From assembly GCF_009827335.1 (NCBI RefSeq), contig NZ_WTYH01000001.1, positions 2,877,592 to 2,941,591 on the forward strand: a stretch of DNA of 64,000 nucleotides, read 5' to 3'. This document shows positions 35,103 through 44,604 of this stretch, one piece after another; position 1 is the first letter of the stretch; each line of letters opens with the position of its first letter. Made by a program: the position numbers and the translations under genes. Below the pieces are notes generated by a model that had not been told where the DNA came from, did no database searches, and was given only the letters and a program-made list of their open reading frames with translations. Source of the stretch: Aurantiacibacter arachoides. Lineage in GTDB: Bacteria > Pseudomonadota > Alphaproteobacteria > Sphingomonadales > Sphingomonadaceae.

Positions 35103-38100
35103 TCAGCCCTGGCCCTGCCCCTGCAGCAGATTGCGCGCCTGGCTGGCGATTTGTGCCAGCATCGCGGGCGCTACCGGCGTTGCCGCCTGCGCCCGCGCGA
35201 TCATCCGGCGGAACTGGGCGATCGTGCCCGTATGCCGGGCCGCCCAGGTGCCGATCAGGGCCTGCGGATCGCCTGCATCCTTGCCGCGCTTGCGGGCAAG
35301 ACCACGCAGGAAATCGAACCGCATCTGTTGGAAATCGCGGGCAAGACCCGACACCAGCAGCCGTTCCCACGGATCGGCGGGGTTCATGATCGCGGCCCGC
35401 GATTGCGCCCAGTCGATGCCCAGCAGCGTGCCCAGATCGACAAAGGCGTGGGCCAGCGCCACGGGCTTGATGCCGGTTTCGCTTGCCAGTCGCGACAGGC
35501 CGATGGCACCGTCCACCGCGAACAGCCGCGCGACCATCTGGGCGTGCTCCTCGCTCGCGCCCTCTGCCGTCATGCGCGCGGCAATGGCGTCGACATGGGC
35601 GCGCGCCTCGTCGCCCAGCAGCGTCTCCACCTGTTCGTCCAGCTTGGCCACCATCGGCCCGATCTGGTCCTGCAAGGCGGCCGGTGAAACCTCGCCGTCG
35701 CCTGCGCGCAGCAGATCGGCCACATGCCCGCGAAGGGCCAGCGCAGCCTGGTCGAACAGCATCAGCCGCGCGGTTTCAGGCATCGTTGCGGTGTCGAGCG
35801 TTTCCCACACAGCATCCATGCCCAGCAGCGCAGTTGCCGCCACGAAGGCCGAGCCGACGGCGGCGAGACCCTCGCCCTCCTCTTCGGCCAGTTCGAACGG
35901 ATGGATCATGCCCATGCGGTTGACCAGCTTGTTGGCAACCACGGTGCCGACGATCTCGGGCCGCAGGCGATGGCTGAGCAACTGCGCCTTGTATGTGTCA
36001 CGCATCTGCGGCGGAAAATCGCCAAGCACCAGCGCATCGGCCGCCGGGTCTGCCGGCAGCTTGCCGCGTTCGACCGCGTCCTGAATCACCAGCTTGGAGT
36101 GCGACAGCAGGACGGCGAGTTCGGGCCGTGTCAGGCCATGACCGTCGGCGGCGCGCCGGGCGAGGCCTTCGCCGTCGGCCAACCCTTCGTTGGCACGATC
36201 CAGCCCGCCCATCTCCTCGAGCATTTCGATCAGCCGCGCCTGCGCGCCGACGGAGCGCGCGCCGCCCTGTTCGGCGATCGACAGCGCGAGCGCCTGCAGG
36301 CGGTTGTCTTCGAGCACCAGCGCGGCGACGTCCTCGGTCATCTCGGCGAGCAGGGCATTGCGCCGCTCCTCGCTGAGGCGTCCGGCGCGGCGTGCGGCGG
36401 TGAGCGCGATCTTGATGTTGACCTCGTTGTCAGAACAGTCGACGCCCGCCGAATTGTCGATGAAGTCGGTGTTCACCCGGCCGCCACCCAGCGCGAACTC
36501 GACCCGGCCCGCCTGGGTCAGGCCAAGGTTCGCACCCTCGCCGATCACCTTGGCGCGCAGGTCGTTGCCGTTGATGCGCAGGCCATCGTTCGCCGGATCG
36601 CCGACATCGGCGTTACTCTCGTGCGTGGCCTTGATGTAGGTGCCAATGCCGCCGAACCAGACGAGGTCGACAGGACTCTTCAGGATAAGGCGGATGAGGC
36701 CGTCGGGATCGAGTGCGCCGTCCTTGAGGTCGCCCTCCTCGATGCCCAGCGCGGCCATCGCCTCGCTCGACAGCTCGATCCGCTTGGCCGTGCGCGGGAT
36801 GATCGCCCCGCCCTTGGACAGCAGGCTTTCCTTGTAGTCGGCCCAGCTCGACCGTTCGAGCCCGAACAGGCGATTGCGTTCCTTCCAGCTCTTCGCGGCA
36901 TCGGGATCGGGATCGATGAAGATATGCCGGTGATCGAAGGCGGCGACCAGGCGGATGGCTTTCGACAGCAGCATGCCGTTGCCGAACACGTCGCCCGACA
37001 TGTCACCGCAGCCCACAACGCGCACCGGATCGGTCTGCACGTCCACGCCCATTTCCAGGAAGTGGCGCTGCACGCAGACCCAGGCGCCGCGCGCGGTAAT
37101 GCCCATGGCCTTGTGGTCGTAACCGTTGGATCCGCCGCTGGCAAAGGCATCGCCCAGCCAGAAGTCGTGCGCGATGGCGATGGCGTTGGCCGTGTCGGAA
37201 AAGGTCGAGGTGCCCTTGTCGGCGGCGACCACGAAATAGGGATCCTCCCCATCGCGGATGACCACGTCCTCGGGATGCACCACCTTGTCGTCGACGAGGT
37301 TGTCGGTCACCGACAGCAGGGTGCGGATGAAAAGCTTGTAGCTTTCCTTGCCTTCCGCGAACCAGGCGTCGCGATCGATCGCCGGGTTGGGCAGCCGCTT
37401 GGGATAGAAACCGCCCTTCGCGCCGGTGGGCACGATCACGGCGTTCTTGACCTTTTGCGCTTTCATCAGGCCGAGGATCTCGGTGCGGAAGTCGTCGCGC
37501 CGGTCGGACCAGCGCAGGCCGCCGCGGGCCACCGGCCCGGCGCGCAGGTGGATGCCTTCCACCCGCCGCGAATAGACCCAGATCTCCCGCCACGGAACGG
37601 GCTTGGGCAGGCCGGGGACGAGGGTGCTGTCAAACTTGAAGGCCAGCGCTTCGTTGCCCGCGGGCGCGAAGGCGTTGGTCCTGAGTACCGCGCGCAGCGT
37701 ATCCCAGTACCGGCGCAGCAGCCGATCGTCGTTGATGGCGACCACGTCGGCCAGGCCGGCGCGGATATCGCCTTCGACGCGGGCGATTTCCCCGGCCCGG
37801 TCGCCGTCGAAAGCGGGATCGTGCATCGCGCGCAGCAGCGCGATCAGGCCGCGCGTCACCTTGGGCGCGCCGGCCAGTGCATCGACCACGGTGTAGATGG
37901 TAAAGGCGATCGCCGACTGGCGCAGGTAGCGGTAGAAGGCGCGCAGCCAGTCCGCTTCCTGCGATACCAGCGCCGACATCACGATCAGGCGGTTGAACAC
38001 GTCGTCCTCGGCGCGTTCGTTGAGCACGGCGGTGATCGCGTGTTCGATCGCCTCGCTGCGTTCCAGCAGGTCGCCCGCGGCGATGCCAGTGGGCAGGGCG

Positions 38101-39854
38101 AGGATGAAATCGTGGATGGTGCCCTTGTCCTCTGTCTCGAGGGTGGTGGGCACCTCGGAAAGGACCTTGAAGCCGAAGTTCTCCAGCGCGGGCACCGCAT
38201 CGGACAATGGCAGCGAACCGCGGTGCTGGTACACCTTCAGCCGCAGCTGGCCGACCTCGTCCTTGTCCGACAGGTACAGGCGCGCATCGCGGCCCGCGCC
38301 ATCGTCCTCGGCATTGGCGGAGAGATGCCGCATGCGGCCGATGTCTATCGCGGCCTCGGCCGGGCCGTAGGTGGCGCGATAGTAAGCCGGAAAGGCGCTG
38401 GCATAGCGCGCGGTCAGCGTGACAGCGCGGCTTTCGTCCTCGCTCGCGGCCAGGGCTTCCTCCACCGCGTCGTTCCAGCCGCGCAGCATCTCGCCCAGCG
38501 CCCGGTCGATGGCGGGGGTGTCAGGCTCGCCCTTCTTGCCGCGGTAATCCATCACGTAGCGCAGCAGCGCCAGGTTGCCGCCTTCGATGGAGAGGCTCCA
38601 GTCGAGCGTGCTGGCGCCCGTGTGCTCTTCCAGAAGGTCCTGCACGCTGAGTCGCACCTGCGTGTTCATCATGTCGCGCGGCAGCCAGACGAAGCCGAAG
38701 ACGTGGCGGCCGAGCGGGGCGGTGATCAGCGTCGCGCGCGGGCGCGGGCGATCGTCCAAGCCCATCATGGCGATGGCGACGCGGGTGATGTCCTCTTGCG
38801 AGAAGCTGATCATCAGATCGTGCGGCAGGGTGGTGAGCGCATGCACCAGCGACTTGTAGTCGTGGCTGCCTGGCTCGAAATCCATCCGCTCCATGATCGC
38901 CTTCAGTTGCTGGCGCAGCACCGGCACGGTTTCGGGCGGAGAGACGAGCGCGGCGCTGGTCCAGATGCCGGCGTGGATCGACAGCGCGGACACGCGCCCA
39001 TCCTCGAACAACGGCACGATGAACAGGTCGAGCGGTACGCGGCGGTGGACCTTGCTCAGGCGATTGGCCTTGATGATCAGCGGCACCTTGCCGGGCGCGC
39101 CCTTGCTCTTTGCGCCATTGCCGTCGAACCAGGCAAAGGCCCGCTTGTAGGCATCTTCGGCCAGCAGGTCGGACGTGGAGGCGCGGCAAATGCCCATGGC
39201 TTTCGTCTGCTTGCCCTCGCGGGTGCGGATGACGTGGCCAAGCTGGGTCATCATGCCGCCGGCCAGCCAGCGCAGCAGCGCGGCGCCTTCAGAATCGGAC
39301 AGGCGATCCGCATCGGCTTCCAGCGCGGTGCGCATCGGTGCCCAGTCGGCCACGGCGGCGCGCACGTCCTCGATCGCGGCGGACAGTTCCTTTTCCAGCG
39401 CCCGCCGTTCGCGCGCATCGACCCGCGCGGTCTCGATATAGATCCAGCTTTCCTTCTTCTCGCCGGTATCGCCCTGCGGCAGGTCGGCGATCGCGCCGTT
39501 CTTGCGCCGCACGGGCAGCATCGGATGGACCAGCACCTGGATGGAAAGCCCGCGCGCGGCCATGGTGGCGGCGATCGAATCGACCAGGAACGGCATGTCC
39601 TTGTTGATCACGGCAATGCGCATGAACCGGCGACCCTCGGCCGCCGACTGGACGAGAATGGAGGACTGCCCCTCCTCGCGCTGACGGGCCGCTTCGATCA
39701 CGAAGGCGGTGGCCTCGTCCAGCGCATGGCCCTCCAGCGGGGGCTCGCCCGGCAGGATCGAATCGCGGATGCGTTCGCGCAGGGTCTCGGCAAAGCCGCG
39801 TTCCTTGCGGCTGAGTTGGGCGAATGCGCTCTTCGCGCGGGGCTTCGTAGCCAT
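35103..39854 (-). CDS. gdhB: NAD-specific glutamate dehydrogenase, large (180 kDa) type
   Basis: This 1583-residue enzyme deaminates glutamate to 2-oxoglutarate. The class has a very long N-terminal region with ACT-like parts (LVDSIAATMAARGLSIQVLVHP), then the catalytic core: GGLRWSDRRDDFRTEILGLM, VIVPTGAKGGFYPKRLP with the substrate lysine, CGDMSGDVFGNGMLLS, and the NAD-binding RVVGCGDMSGD / WFGGIGTYIK segments. The C-terminal helical domain is complete (EIVGTVVANKLVNRMG). The ATG at 39854 is chosen over GTG 39863. It stands alone. Amino acid catabolism is the usual role in alphaproteobacteria. Confidence 0.96.
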   Translation of the reverse strand: MATKPRAKSAFAQLSRKERGFAETLRERIRDSILPGEPPLEGHALDEATAFVIEAARQREEGQSSILVQSAAEGRRFMRIAVINKDMPFLVDSIAATMAARGLSIQVLVHPMLPVRRKNGAIADLPQGDTGEKKESWIYIETARVDARERRALEKELSAAIEDVRAAVADWAPMRTALEADADRLSDSEGAALLRWLAGGMMTQLGHVIRTREGKQTKAMGICRASTSDLLAEDAYKRAFAWFDGNGAKSKGAPGKVPLIIKANRLSKVHRRVPLDLFIVPLFEDGRVSALSIHAGIWTSAALVSPPETVPVLRQQLKAIMERMDFEPGSHDYKSLVHALTTLPHDLMISFSQEDITRVAIAMMGLDDRPRPRATLITAPLGRHVFGFVWLPRDMMNTQVRLSVQDLLEEHTGASTLDWSLSIEGGNLALLRYVMDYRGKKGEPDTPAIDRALGEMLRGWNDAVEEALAASEDESRAVTLTARYASAFPAYYRATYGPAEAAIDIGRMRHLSANAEDDGAGRDARLYLSDKDEVGQLRLKVYQHRGSLPLSDAVPALENFGFKVLSEVPTTLETEDKGTIHDFILALPTGIAAGDLLERSEAIEHAITAVLNERAEDDVFNRLIVMSALVSQEADWLRAFYRYLRQSAIAFTIYTVVDALAGAPKVTRGLIALLRAMHDPAFDGDRAGEIARVEGDIRAGLADVVAINDDRLLRRYWDTLRAVLRTNAFAPAGNEALAFKFDSTLVPGLPKPVPWREIWVYSRRVEGIHLRAGPVARGGLRWSDRRDDFRTEILGLMKAQKVKNAVIVPTGAKGGFYPKRLPNPAIDRDAWFAEGKESYKLFIRTLLSVTDNLVDDKVVHPEDVVIRDGEDPYFVVAADKGTSTFSDTANAIAIAHDFWLGDAFASGGSNGYDHKAMGITARGAWVCVQRHFLEMGVDVQTDPVRVVGCGDMSGDVFGNGMLLSKAIRLVAAFDHRHIFIDPDPDAAKSWKERNRLFGLERSSWADYKESLLSKGGAIIPRTAKRIELSSEAMAALGIEEGDLKDGALDPDGLIRLILKSPVDLVWFGGIGTYIKATHESNADVGDPANDGLRINGNDLRAKVIGEGANLGLTQAGRVEFALGGGRVNTDFIDNSAGVDCSDNEVNIKIALTAARRAGRLSEERRNALLAEMTEDVAALVLEDNRLQALALSIAEQGGARSVGAQARLIEMLEEMGGLDRANEGLADGEGLARRAADGHGLTRPELAVLLSHSKLVIQDAVERGKLPADPAADALVLGDFPPQMRDTYKAQLLSHRLRPEIVGTVVANKLVNRMGMIHPFELAEEEGEGLAAVGSAFVAATALLGMDAVWETLDTATMPETARLMLFDQAALALRGHVADLLRAGDGEVSPAALQDQIGPMVAKLDEQVETLLGDEARAHVDAIAARMTAEGASEEHAQMVARLFAVDGAIGLSRLASETGIKPVALAHAFVDLGTLLGIDWAQSRAAIMNPADPWERLLVSGLARDFQQMRFDFLRGLARKRGKDAGDPQALIGTWAARHTGTIAQFRRMIARAQAATPVAPAMLAQIASQARNLLQGQGQG

Positions 39855-40002
39855 GGCCAGCACTGTCCTTTGTCGCGGCCCGAAAAGGCGGGCCGTCTCC
39901 TCGCAACTCGTGAACCCTAGCAGCGAGTGCCCGCGCCGGAAGTTCCCCCACGGCCATATCGTCGGCCCCGGATCATTGCCACTTCAAAAGTTACAACGGT
40001 AA

Positions 40003-40992
40003 CTAACGGGCCGAGGCGAGAGCATCCATCGTCAGGTCGAGCGACCGCTGGCGCGCTTCGGGATCGAAGGTGGCGCCGGCACAGATGATCTCGTCTGCGC
40101 GGGTCCGGCGCACGAAGGCCTCGATCTTTGTGCGGACCGTGGCGGGGGAGCCGACCGCGCGGGCCTCGTCCATGCCCTCGATCATCGCCCGCGCCTCGGG
40201 CGGCAGGTTCTCGCGGTAGTCGCGCACCGGCGGCGGCAGCTTGCCCGGGTCGCCGGTGCGCAACGCGACGAAGGCCTGGTCCTGGCTCGACCCGAGATAG
40301 CGCGCCTCCTCGTCGGTATCCGCCGCCAGCACGCCCATTGCCGCCATCACGTGCGGTTTGTCGAGCGTCGCGGAAGGGCGGAACTCGGCGCGGTAGGTTT
40401 CCAGTGCGGCGTCCAGATGTCGCGGGGCGAAGTGGCTGGCAAAGGCATAGGGCAGGCCCAGCCGGGCGGCGAGCTGCGCGCCGAACAGGCTGGAGCCGAG
40501 CATCCACAGCTCGACCTTTGCGCCCAGACCCGGCGTGGCCACGATCGGCAGGTCGAGATCGCCGGTCAGCAGGGCCCGCAGTTCGACCACGTCCTGCGGG
40601 AAATATTCCGCCGCCCGGTGCAGGTCCTTGCGCAGCGCCTGCGCGATGATCGGCGCGGACCCCGGCGCGCGGCCGAGGCCCAGATCGACCCGTCCCGGAA
40701 ACAGCGCGTCCAGCGCGCCGAACTGCTCGGCGATCACGAACGGGTTGTGGTTGGGCAGCATGATCCCGCCCGAACCGATGCGGATGGTGTTCGTCACGTG
40801 GCCGATGTGCGAAAGGATGACGGCGGCCGGCCCGCCCGCGATGCCCACGCTGGCATGGTGCTCGGCCACCCAGAAGCGCTTGTAGCCGGCGCGTTCGGCC
40901 ACCTGCGCCAGCGTGCCGGCCTCGGCGATGGCCTCGGCGACCCCGCTGCCCTGGCGCACGGGGACGAGGTCGAGGATGGAAAGATCGGTCAT
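40003..40992 (-). CDS. LLM-class flavin-dependent oxidoreductase
   Basis: This 329-residue luciferase-like monooxygenase-family protein reads LSILDLVPVRQGSGVAEAI at the start (MsnO8 subgroup), then YKRFWVAEHHASVGIAGG, GGIMLPNHNPFVIAEQFGALDALFPGRVDLGLGRAPG. These blocks form the FMN/F420-binding TIM barrel; FMN is assumed in this organism. Its start overlaps the stop of the upstream hydrolase (ATGA), so the two are one operon. The substrate is unknown. Confidence 0.9.
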   Translation of the reverse strand: MTDLSILDLVPVRQGSGVAEAIAEAGTLAQVAERAGYKRFWVAEHHASVGIAGGPAAVILSHIGHVTNTIRIGSGGIMLPNHNPFVIAEQFGALDALFPGRVDLGLGRAPGSAPIIAQALRKDLHRAAEYFPQDVVELRALLTGDLDLPIVATPGLGAKVELWMLGSSLFGAQLAARLGLPYAFASHFAPRHLDAALETYRAEFRPSATLDKPHVMAAMGVLAADTDEEARYLGSSQDQAFVALRTGDPGKLPPPVRDYRENLPPEARAMIEGMDEARAVGSPATVRTKIEAFVRRTRADEIICAGATFDPEARQRSLDLTMDALASAR

Positions 40993-41711
40993 AGGGTCTC
41001 CAGCGTATGCAGCAGCAGGTCCACGTCGCTTGCGCGGCTCAGGCGATGGTCGCCGCCCTTCACCAGCGTCACCTGCACGTCCCGGCTGGCGAGCGCGGCG
41101 GCGAGGCGCAGCGATGTAGCGGGCGGTACGTCCGTATCGTCCTGCCCGTGGAGCAGGCGGACAGGGCAGGTCAGCGCGATGGGCGCACCGAGCAGGCGGT
41201 TCGCCTCCGCGTCGTGCCAGAACTTCGCATGGGTGGGCACGGGATCGTAGCCGTAGTGGCTGTCCTCGAAGATCGTCTCGCCGGATCGCAGCTTCGCCTT
41301 TTGCGCCTCGTCAAAGCCCCAGTCTGAAAAGTCGGGCGCGGCGGCCACGCCGACGAGCGCCTGCAGCCGGTCTCCAAGCGCGAGCCCGACGAGCAGCATC
41401 AGCCACCCGCCCATCGACGAACCGATCAGCACCACGCCCTCGCTCGCCACGTGCGCCGCGATCAGGGCGAGAACCTCGTCCCGCCAGCGCGACAGGGTGC
41501 CCGCGGCAAAATCGCCCGAGCTTGCCCCGCAGCCCGAATAGTCGAGCAGCAGGCACTCGCGCCCGTGCGCCTCGGCCCAGTCGAACACCGCGGTCGCCTT
41601 GCCGCCGGCCATGTCGGACAGGTAGCCGGGCAGGAACACCAGCGCCGGGCCCTTGCCGGGCCTGTGGCGACAGGCGATGGATTCGCCGTCGATGTCGAAG
41701 GTGTCGGTCAT
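40989..41711 (-). CDS. Alpha/beta hydrolase
   Basis: This 240-residue hydrolase has the nucleophile elbow GSSMGG (VVLIGSSMGGWLMLLVG), the acid in GQDDTDVPP and the late His in GGDHRLSR. The start ATG at 41711 gives MTDTFDIDGESIACRH; the upstream frame is spurious and overlaps thrS. Palmitoyl-ester hydrolases of this small size (BEM46/ABHD10-like) are the nearest type I can suggest. It is divergent from thrS with 76 bases between starts. Confidence 0.88.
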   Translation of the reverse strand: MTDTFDIDGESIACRHRPGKGPALVFLPGYLSDMAGGKATAVFDWAEAHGRECLLLDYSGCGASSGDFAAGTLSRWRDEVLALIAAHVASEGVVLIGSSMGGWLMLLVGLALGDRLQALVGVAAAPDFSDWGFDEAQKAKLRSGETIFEDSHYGYDPVPTHAKFWHDAEANRLLGAPIALTCPVRLLHGQDDTDVPPATSLRLAAALASRDVQVTLVKGGDHRLSRASDVDLLLHTLETL

Positions 41712-41787
41712 CCGCTCCAGATGGGCGCTGAGCGCCGGGCTGCAAGCCGGATTGCACGCGCGCGCCAGTGGCACTAGGTGGCGGGAC

Positions 41788-43812
41788 ATGACGGAACTCC
41801 TCAAGATCAGCCTGCCCGACGGTTCCTTGCGCGAGATGGCGCGCGGCTCCACCCCCGCCGATGTCGCCGCCGCGATCGGCCCCGGCCTCGCCAAGGCCGC
41901 GCTTGCCGCGCGCGTGAATGGAGAGCTGCGCGACCTCAACCGGCCCTTTGATGGCGATGCCGAACTGGCGCTGGTAACGCTGCGAGACGAAGCCGACGCG
42001 CTGGAACTGGTGCGCCACGATTTCGCCCACGTGCTGGCCGAGGCGGTGCAGGCGCTGTGGCCGGGCACGCAGATCACCTTTGGCCCGGCGACCGACGACG
42101 GGTTCTATTACGACGTGAAGGCGCCGGACGACCGCGAGCCGTTCTCGATCGACGACCTGCCCGCCATCGAGGAGGAGATGCGCCGCATCATCCGCGCCGA
42201 CAAGCCGCTGGTGCGCGAGGTGTGGAACCGCGAGGACCTGATCGCCCGCTGGCAGCAGAACGGCGAGACGTTCAAGGCGGAATGGGCCGCCGAACTGCCC
42301 GAGGGCGAGGAACTGACGGTCTACCACTCGGGCAGTCCGGGCGAAGAGGGAAGCTGGCTCGACATGTGCCGCGGGCCGCATCTTGCCAGCACCGGCAAGC
42401 TCGACCCCGCCGCATTCAAGCTGATGCGCGTCGCCGGGGCCTATTGGCGTGGCGACCAGGCGAACGCGCAGCTGACCCGCATCTACGGCACCGGCTGGCT
42501 GAACAAGAAGCAGCTCGACGCGCACCTCACCCGGCTGGAGGAAGCCGCCAGGCGCGACCACCGCAAGCTGGGCCGCGAGATGGACCTGTTCCACCTGGCC
42601 GAGGAGGCGCACGGCAGCGTGTTCTGGCATCCCAAGGGCTTTCGCATCTGGCGCGAGCTGGAGGCCTACATGCGCCGCCGCATGGACGCCGGCGGCTATC
42701 GCGAGATCAAGACGCCGCAGCTGATGGACGTGAAGCAGTGGGAGCGTTCGGGCCACTGGGGCAAGTATGCCGAGAACATGTTCGCCGTGCCCGACATCGT
42801 GCCTGATGTCACCGAGGACAGCGGCGTGGCCGCGCCCCGGGTGGCGCCCGACGCGGACTGGCTGGCGCTGAAGCCGATGAACTGCCCGGCGCACGTGCTC
42901 GTCTTCAAGCAGGGCACGACCAGTTACCGCGACCTGCCGATTCGCCTGGGCGAGATGGGCTGCTGCCATCGCAACGAACCGCATGGCGCGCTTCACGGCC
43001 TTATGCGCGTGCGCCAGTTCACGCAGGACGACGCGCATATCTTCGCCCGCGAGGACCAGGTGGTGGCGGAAGTGCGCGCCTTTTGCCAGCTGGCGGACAG
43101 CGTCTACCGGGACTTCGGTTTCTCCTACCACGTCAAGCTGGCGCTCCGCCCCGACAAGCGGTTCGGCAGCGATGCGGACTGGGACAAGGCCGAGCAGGAA
43201 CTGCGCGACGCCGTGGCCGAGGCGGGCATGGACAATGCCGACTTCGGTTGGGAGGAACTGCCCGGCGAAGGCGCATTCTACGCCCCCAAGCTGGAATGGC
43301 ACCTGACCGACGCGATCGGCCGCACCTGGCAGGTCGGCACGATCCAGGGGGACCGCGTGCTGCCCGACCGGCTCGATGCAAGCTACGTCGGCGAAGATGG
43401 CGAGAAGCACCGCCCGGTCATGCTCCACCGCGCGATCTTTGGCAGCTACGAACGCTTCATCGGCATCCTGATCGAACACTTCGCCGGTCGCCTGCCCATG
43501 TGGCTCGCCCCGGTACAGGCAGTGGTGGCGACGATCGTTTCCGATGCCGACGACTACGCCCGCGACGTGACGACGAAGCTGGCGGCGGCCGGCATCCGCG
43601 TCGAAAGCGATCTTCGTAACGAGAAGATCAACTACAAGGTGCGCGAACACAGCCACGCCAAGGTCCCGCACCTGCTGGTGGTGGGCAAGCGTGAGGCCGA
43701 GGAAGGCACCGTCGCGGTCCGCACGCTGGGCGAACAGCATCAGCGGGTCATGCCGCTGGAGGACGCCATCGCCATGCTCCGCGCGGGAGCAACACCGCCC
43801 GACTTGCGTTGA
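41788..43812 (+). CDS. thrS: Threonyl-tRNA synthetase
   Basis: This 674-residue class II synthetase charges tRNA-Thr. Domains: TGS (residues 1-65, DGSLREMARGSTPADVAAAIGPGL), the editing domain with HDFAHVLAEAVQ and the late CRGPHL (as DMCRGPHLASTG), the catalytic core with motif 1/2 text MNCPAHVLVFKQG (zinc Cys) and RNEPHGALHGLMRVRQFTQDDAH, and the anticodon domain with VESDLRNEKINYKVREH. Start MTELLKISLP at 41788 fits the family; the upstream frame is spurious. Confidence 0.97.
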   Translation: MTELLKISLPDGSLREMARGSTPADVAAAIGPGLAKAALAARVNGELRDLNRPFDGDAELALVTLRDEADALELVRHDFAHVLAEAVQALWPGTQITFGPATDDGFYYDVKAPDDREPFSIDDLPAIEEEMRRIIRADKPLVREVWNREDLIARWQQNGETFKAEWAAELPEGEELTVYHSGSPGEEGSWLDMCRGPHLASTGKLDPAAFKLMRVAGAYWRGDQANAQLTRIYGTGWLNKKQLDAHLTRLEEAARRDHRKLGREMDLFHLAEEAHGSVFWHPKGFRIWRELEAYMRRRMDAGGYREIKTPQLMDVKQWERSGHWGKYAENMFAVPDIVPDVTEDSGVAAPRVAPDADWLALKPMNCPAHVLVFKQGTTSYRDLPIRLGEMGCCHRNEPHGALHGLMRVRQFTQDDAHIFAREDQVVAEVRAFCQLADSVYRDFGFSYHVKLALRPDKRFGSDADWDKAEQELRDAVAEAGMDNADFGWEELPGEGAFYAPKLEWHLTDAIGRTWQVGTIQGDRVLPDRLDASYVGEDGEKHRPVMLHRAIFGSYERFIGILIEHFAGRLPMWLAPVQAVVATIVSDADDYARDVTTKLAAAGIRVESDLRNEKINYKVREHSHAKVPHLLVVGKREAEEGTVAVRTLGEQHQRVMPLEDAIAMLRAGATPPDLR

Positions 43813-43835
43813 TCCCGGCAACCCGGAGAGACCGC

Positions 43836-44423
43836 ATGAGAAAGCCCCTGTTCCTGCTGACCGCCGCCACGCTGGCGCTCGCCGCCTGTTCCGATGGCGA
43901 ACCCTCGACCGCCCCCGAAAGCGAGGCCTCGCAGGAAGGCATGGCCGGGATGGACAGCATGGAGGGCATGACGCCCGCCCAGCAGGCCTACATGCGCGCC
44001 ATGACCGAGATGCACGAGGCGATGGGCGCGCCTGCCGCCGACCCCGATCTCGCCTTCATGCAGGGGATGCGTGAACATCATCGCGGTGCGATCGCCATGA
44101 GCGAGGTGATCTTGCAGTACGGCGCGGACGAGGAAGCCAAGGCGCTGGCCCGGCAGGTTATCGAGGAACAGAGCGCCGAACTCGCGGAGATCGATGCGTG
44201 GCTGGCGGCTAACGCAGGCGGCGTATCCACCGGCACTGCGGCCGCTGCGGATGCCTCTGCCGGCAACACGTCTCCGCCCCCCGCACGGTCAATCAGCGTT
44301 CCGCAAGCGGCTCGGAGCCAGGGTGCGGCCGCACCATCCACACCAACCCCGACGCCGAGCGAAACGCCCGAGGGCGATGCCCACATGATGGATCATTCGG
44401 GAATGGACCACGGCGGGAACTGA
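43836..44423 (+). CDS. DUF305-type lipoprotein, Met/His-rich
   Basis: This 195-residue exported lipoprotein has a signal and lipobox LTAATLALAAC. The DUF305 core reads AFMQGMREHHRGAIAMSEVILQYG...LARQVIEEQSAELAEIDAWL, with its conserved HH. Flanking it are Met-rich stretches (GMAGMDSMEGMTPAQQAYMRAM) and a C-terminal HMMDHSGMDHGG after a Pro/Ser linker. DUF305 proteins often accompany copper resistance, so the Met/His motifs suggest periplasmic Cu(I) binding; this is inference. A CGGAGAG ribosome site lies 5 bases before the ATG. No copper pump is adjacent. Confidence 0.9.
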   Translation: MRKPLFLLTAATLALAACSDGEPSTAPESEASQEGMAGMDSMEGMTPAQQAYMRAMTEMHEAMGAPAADPDLAFMQGMREHHRGAIAMSEVILQYGADEEAKALARQVIEEQSAELAEIDAWLAANAGGVSTGTAAAADASAGNTSPPPARSISVPQAARSQGAAAPSTPTPTPSETPEGDAHMMDHSGMDHGGN

Positions 44424-44446
44424 CCGTTCCTGCCGGGTGGAAAGAC

Positions 44447-44569
44447 CTAGAGCGGCAGGATCTGGCCCGCGGCGATCAGCGCCAGCGCGCAGCCGGCAAC
44501 CACGGTGACGCGCAGCGCCTCCAGCGGATTGGCGGAAAGTTCACGGGTGAGGGCGACAGCCTTGGCCAT
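44447..44569 (-). CDS. Small 40-residue membrane protein
   Basis: This short ORF reads MAKAVALTRELSANPLEALR, then a hydrophobic helix VTVVAGCALALIAAGQILPL to the stop. An amphipathic N-terminus plus a single helix is typical of genuine bacterial small proteins, and the frame is GC-rich in third positions. A weak TTGGG precedes the ATG. It ends close to the convergent DUF305 gene and starts 35 bases after the end of the agmatine deiminase gene on the same strand. Function is unknown. Confidence 0.5.
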   Translation of the reverse strand: MAKAVALTRELSANPLEALRVTVVAGCALALIAAGQILPL

Positions 44570-44604
44570 GCCCAAGATTGTCTGCCCAAAATCCTAACAA
44601 ATCG

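Noticed and set aside
35724-39920. A 1398-residue open frame on the plus strand
   Set aside because: It is fully antisense to the NAD-GDH gene, has the low-complexity Arg/His/Asp composition of a GC-rich shadow frame and no family similarity.
41311-43821. An 836-residue minus-strand frame
   Set aside because: It is antisense to thrS. Only its last part follows the hydrolase region and that gene is read in a different frame.
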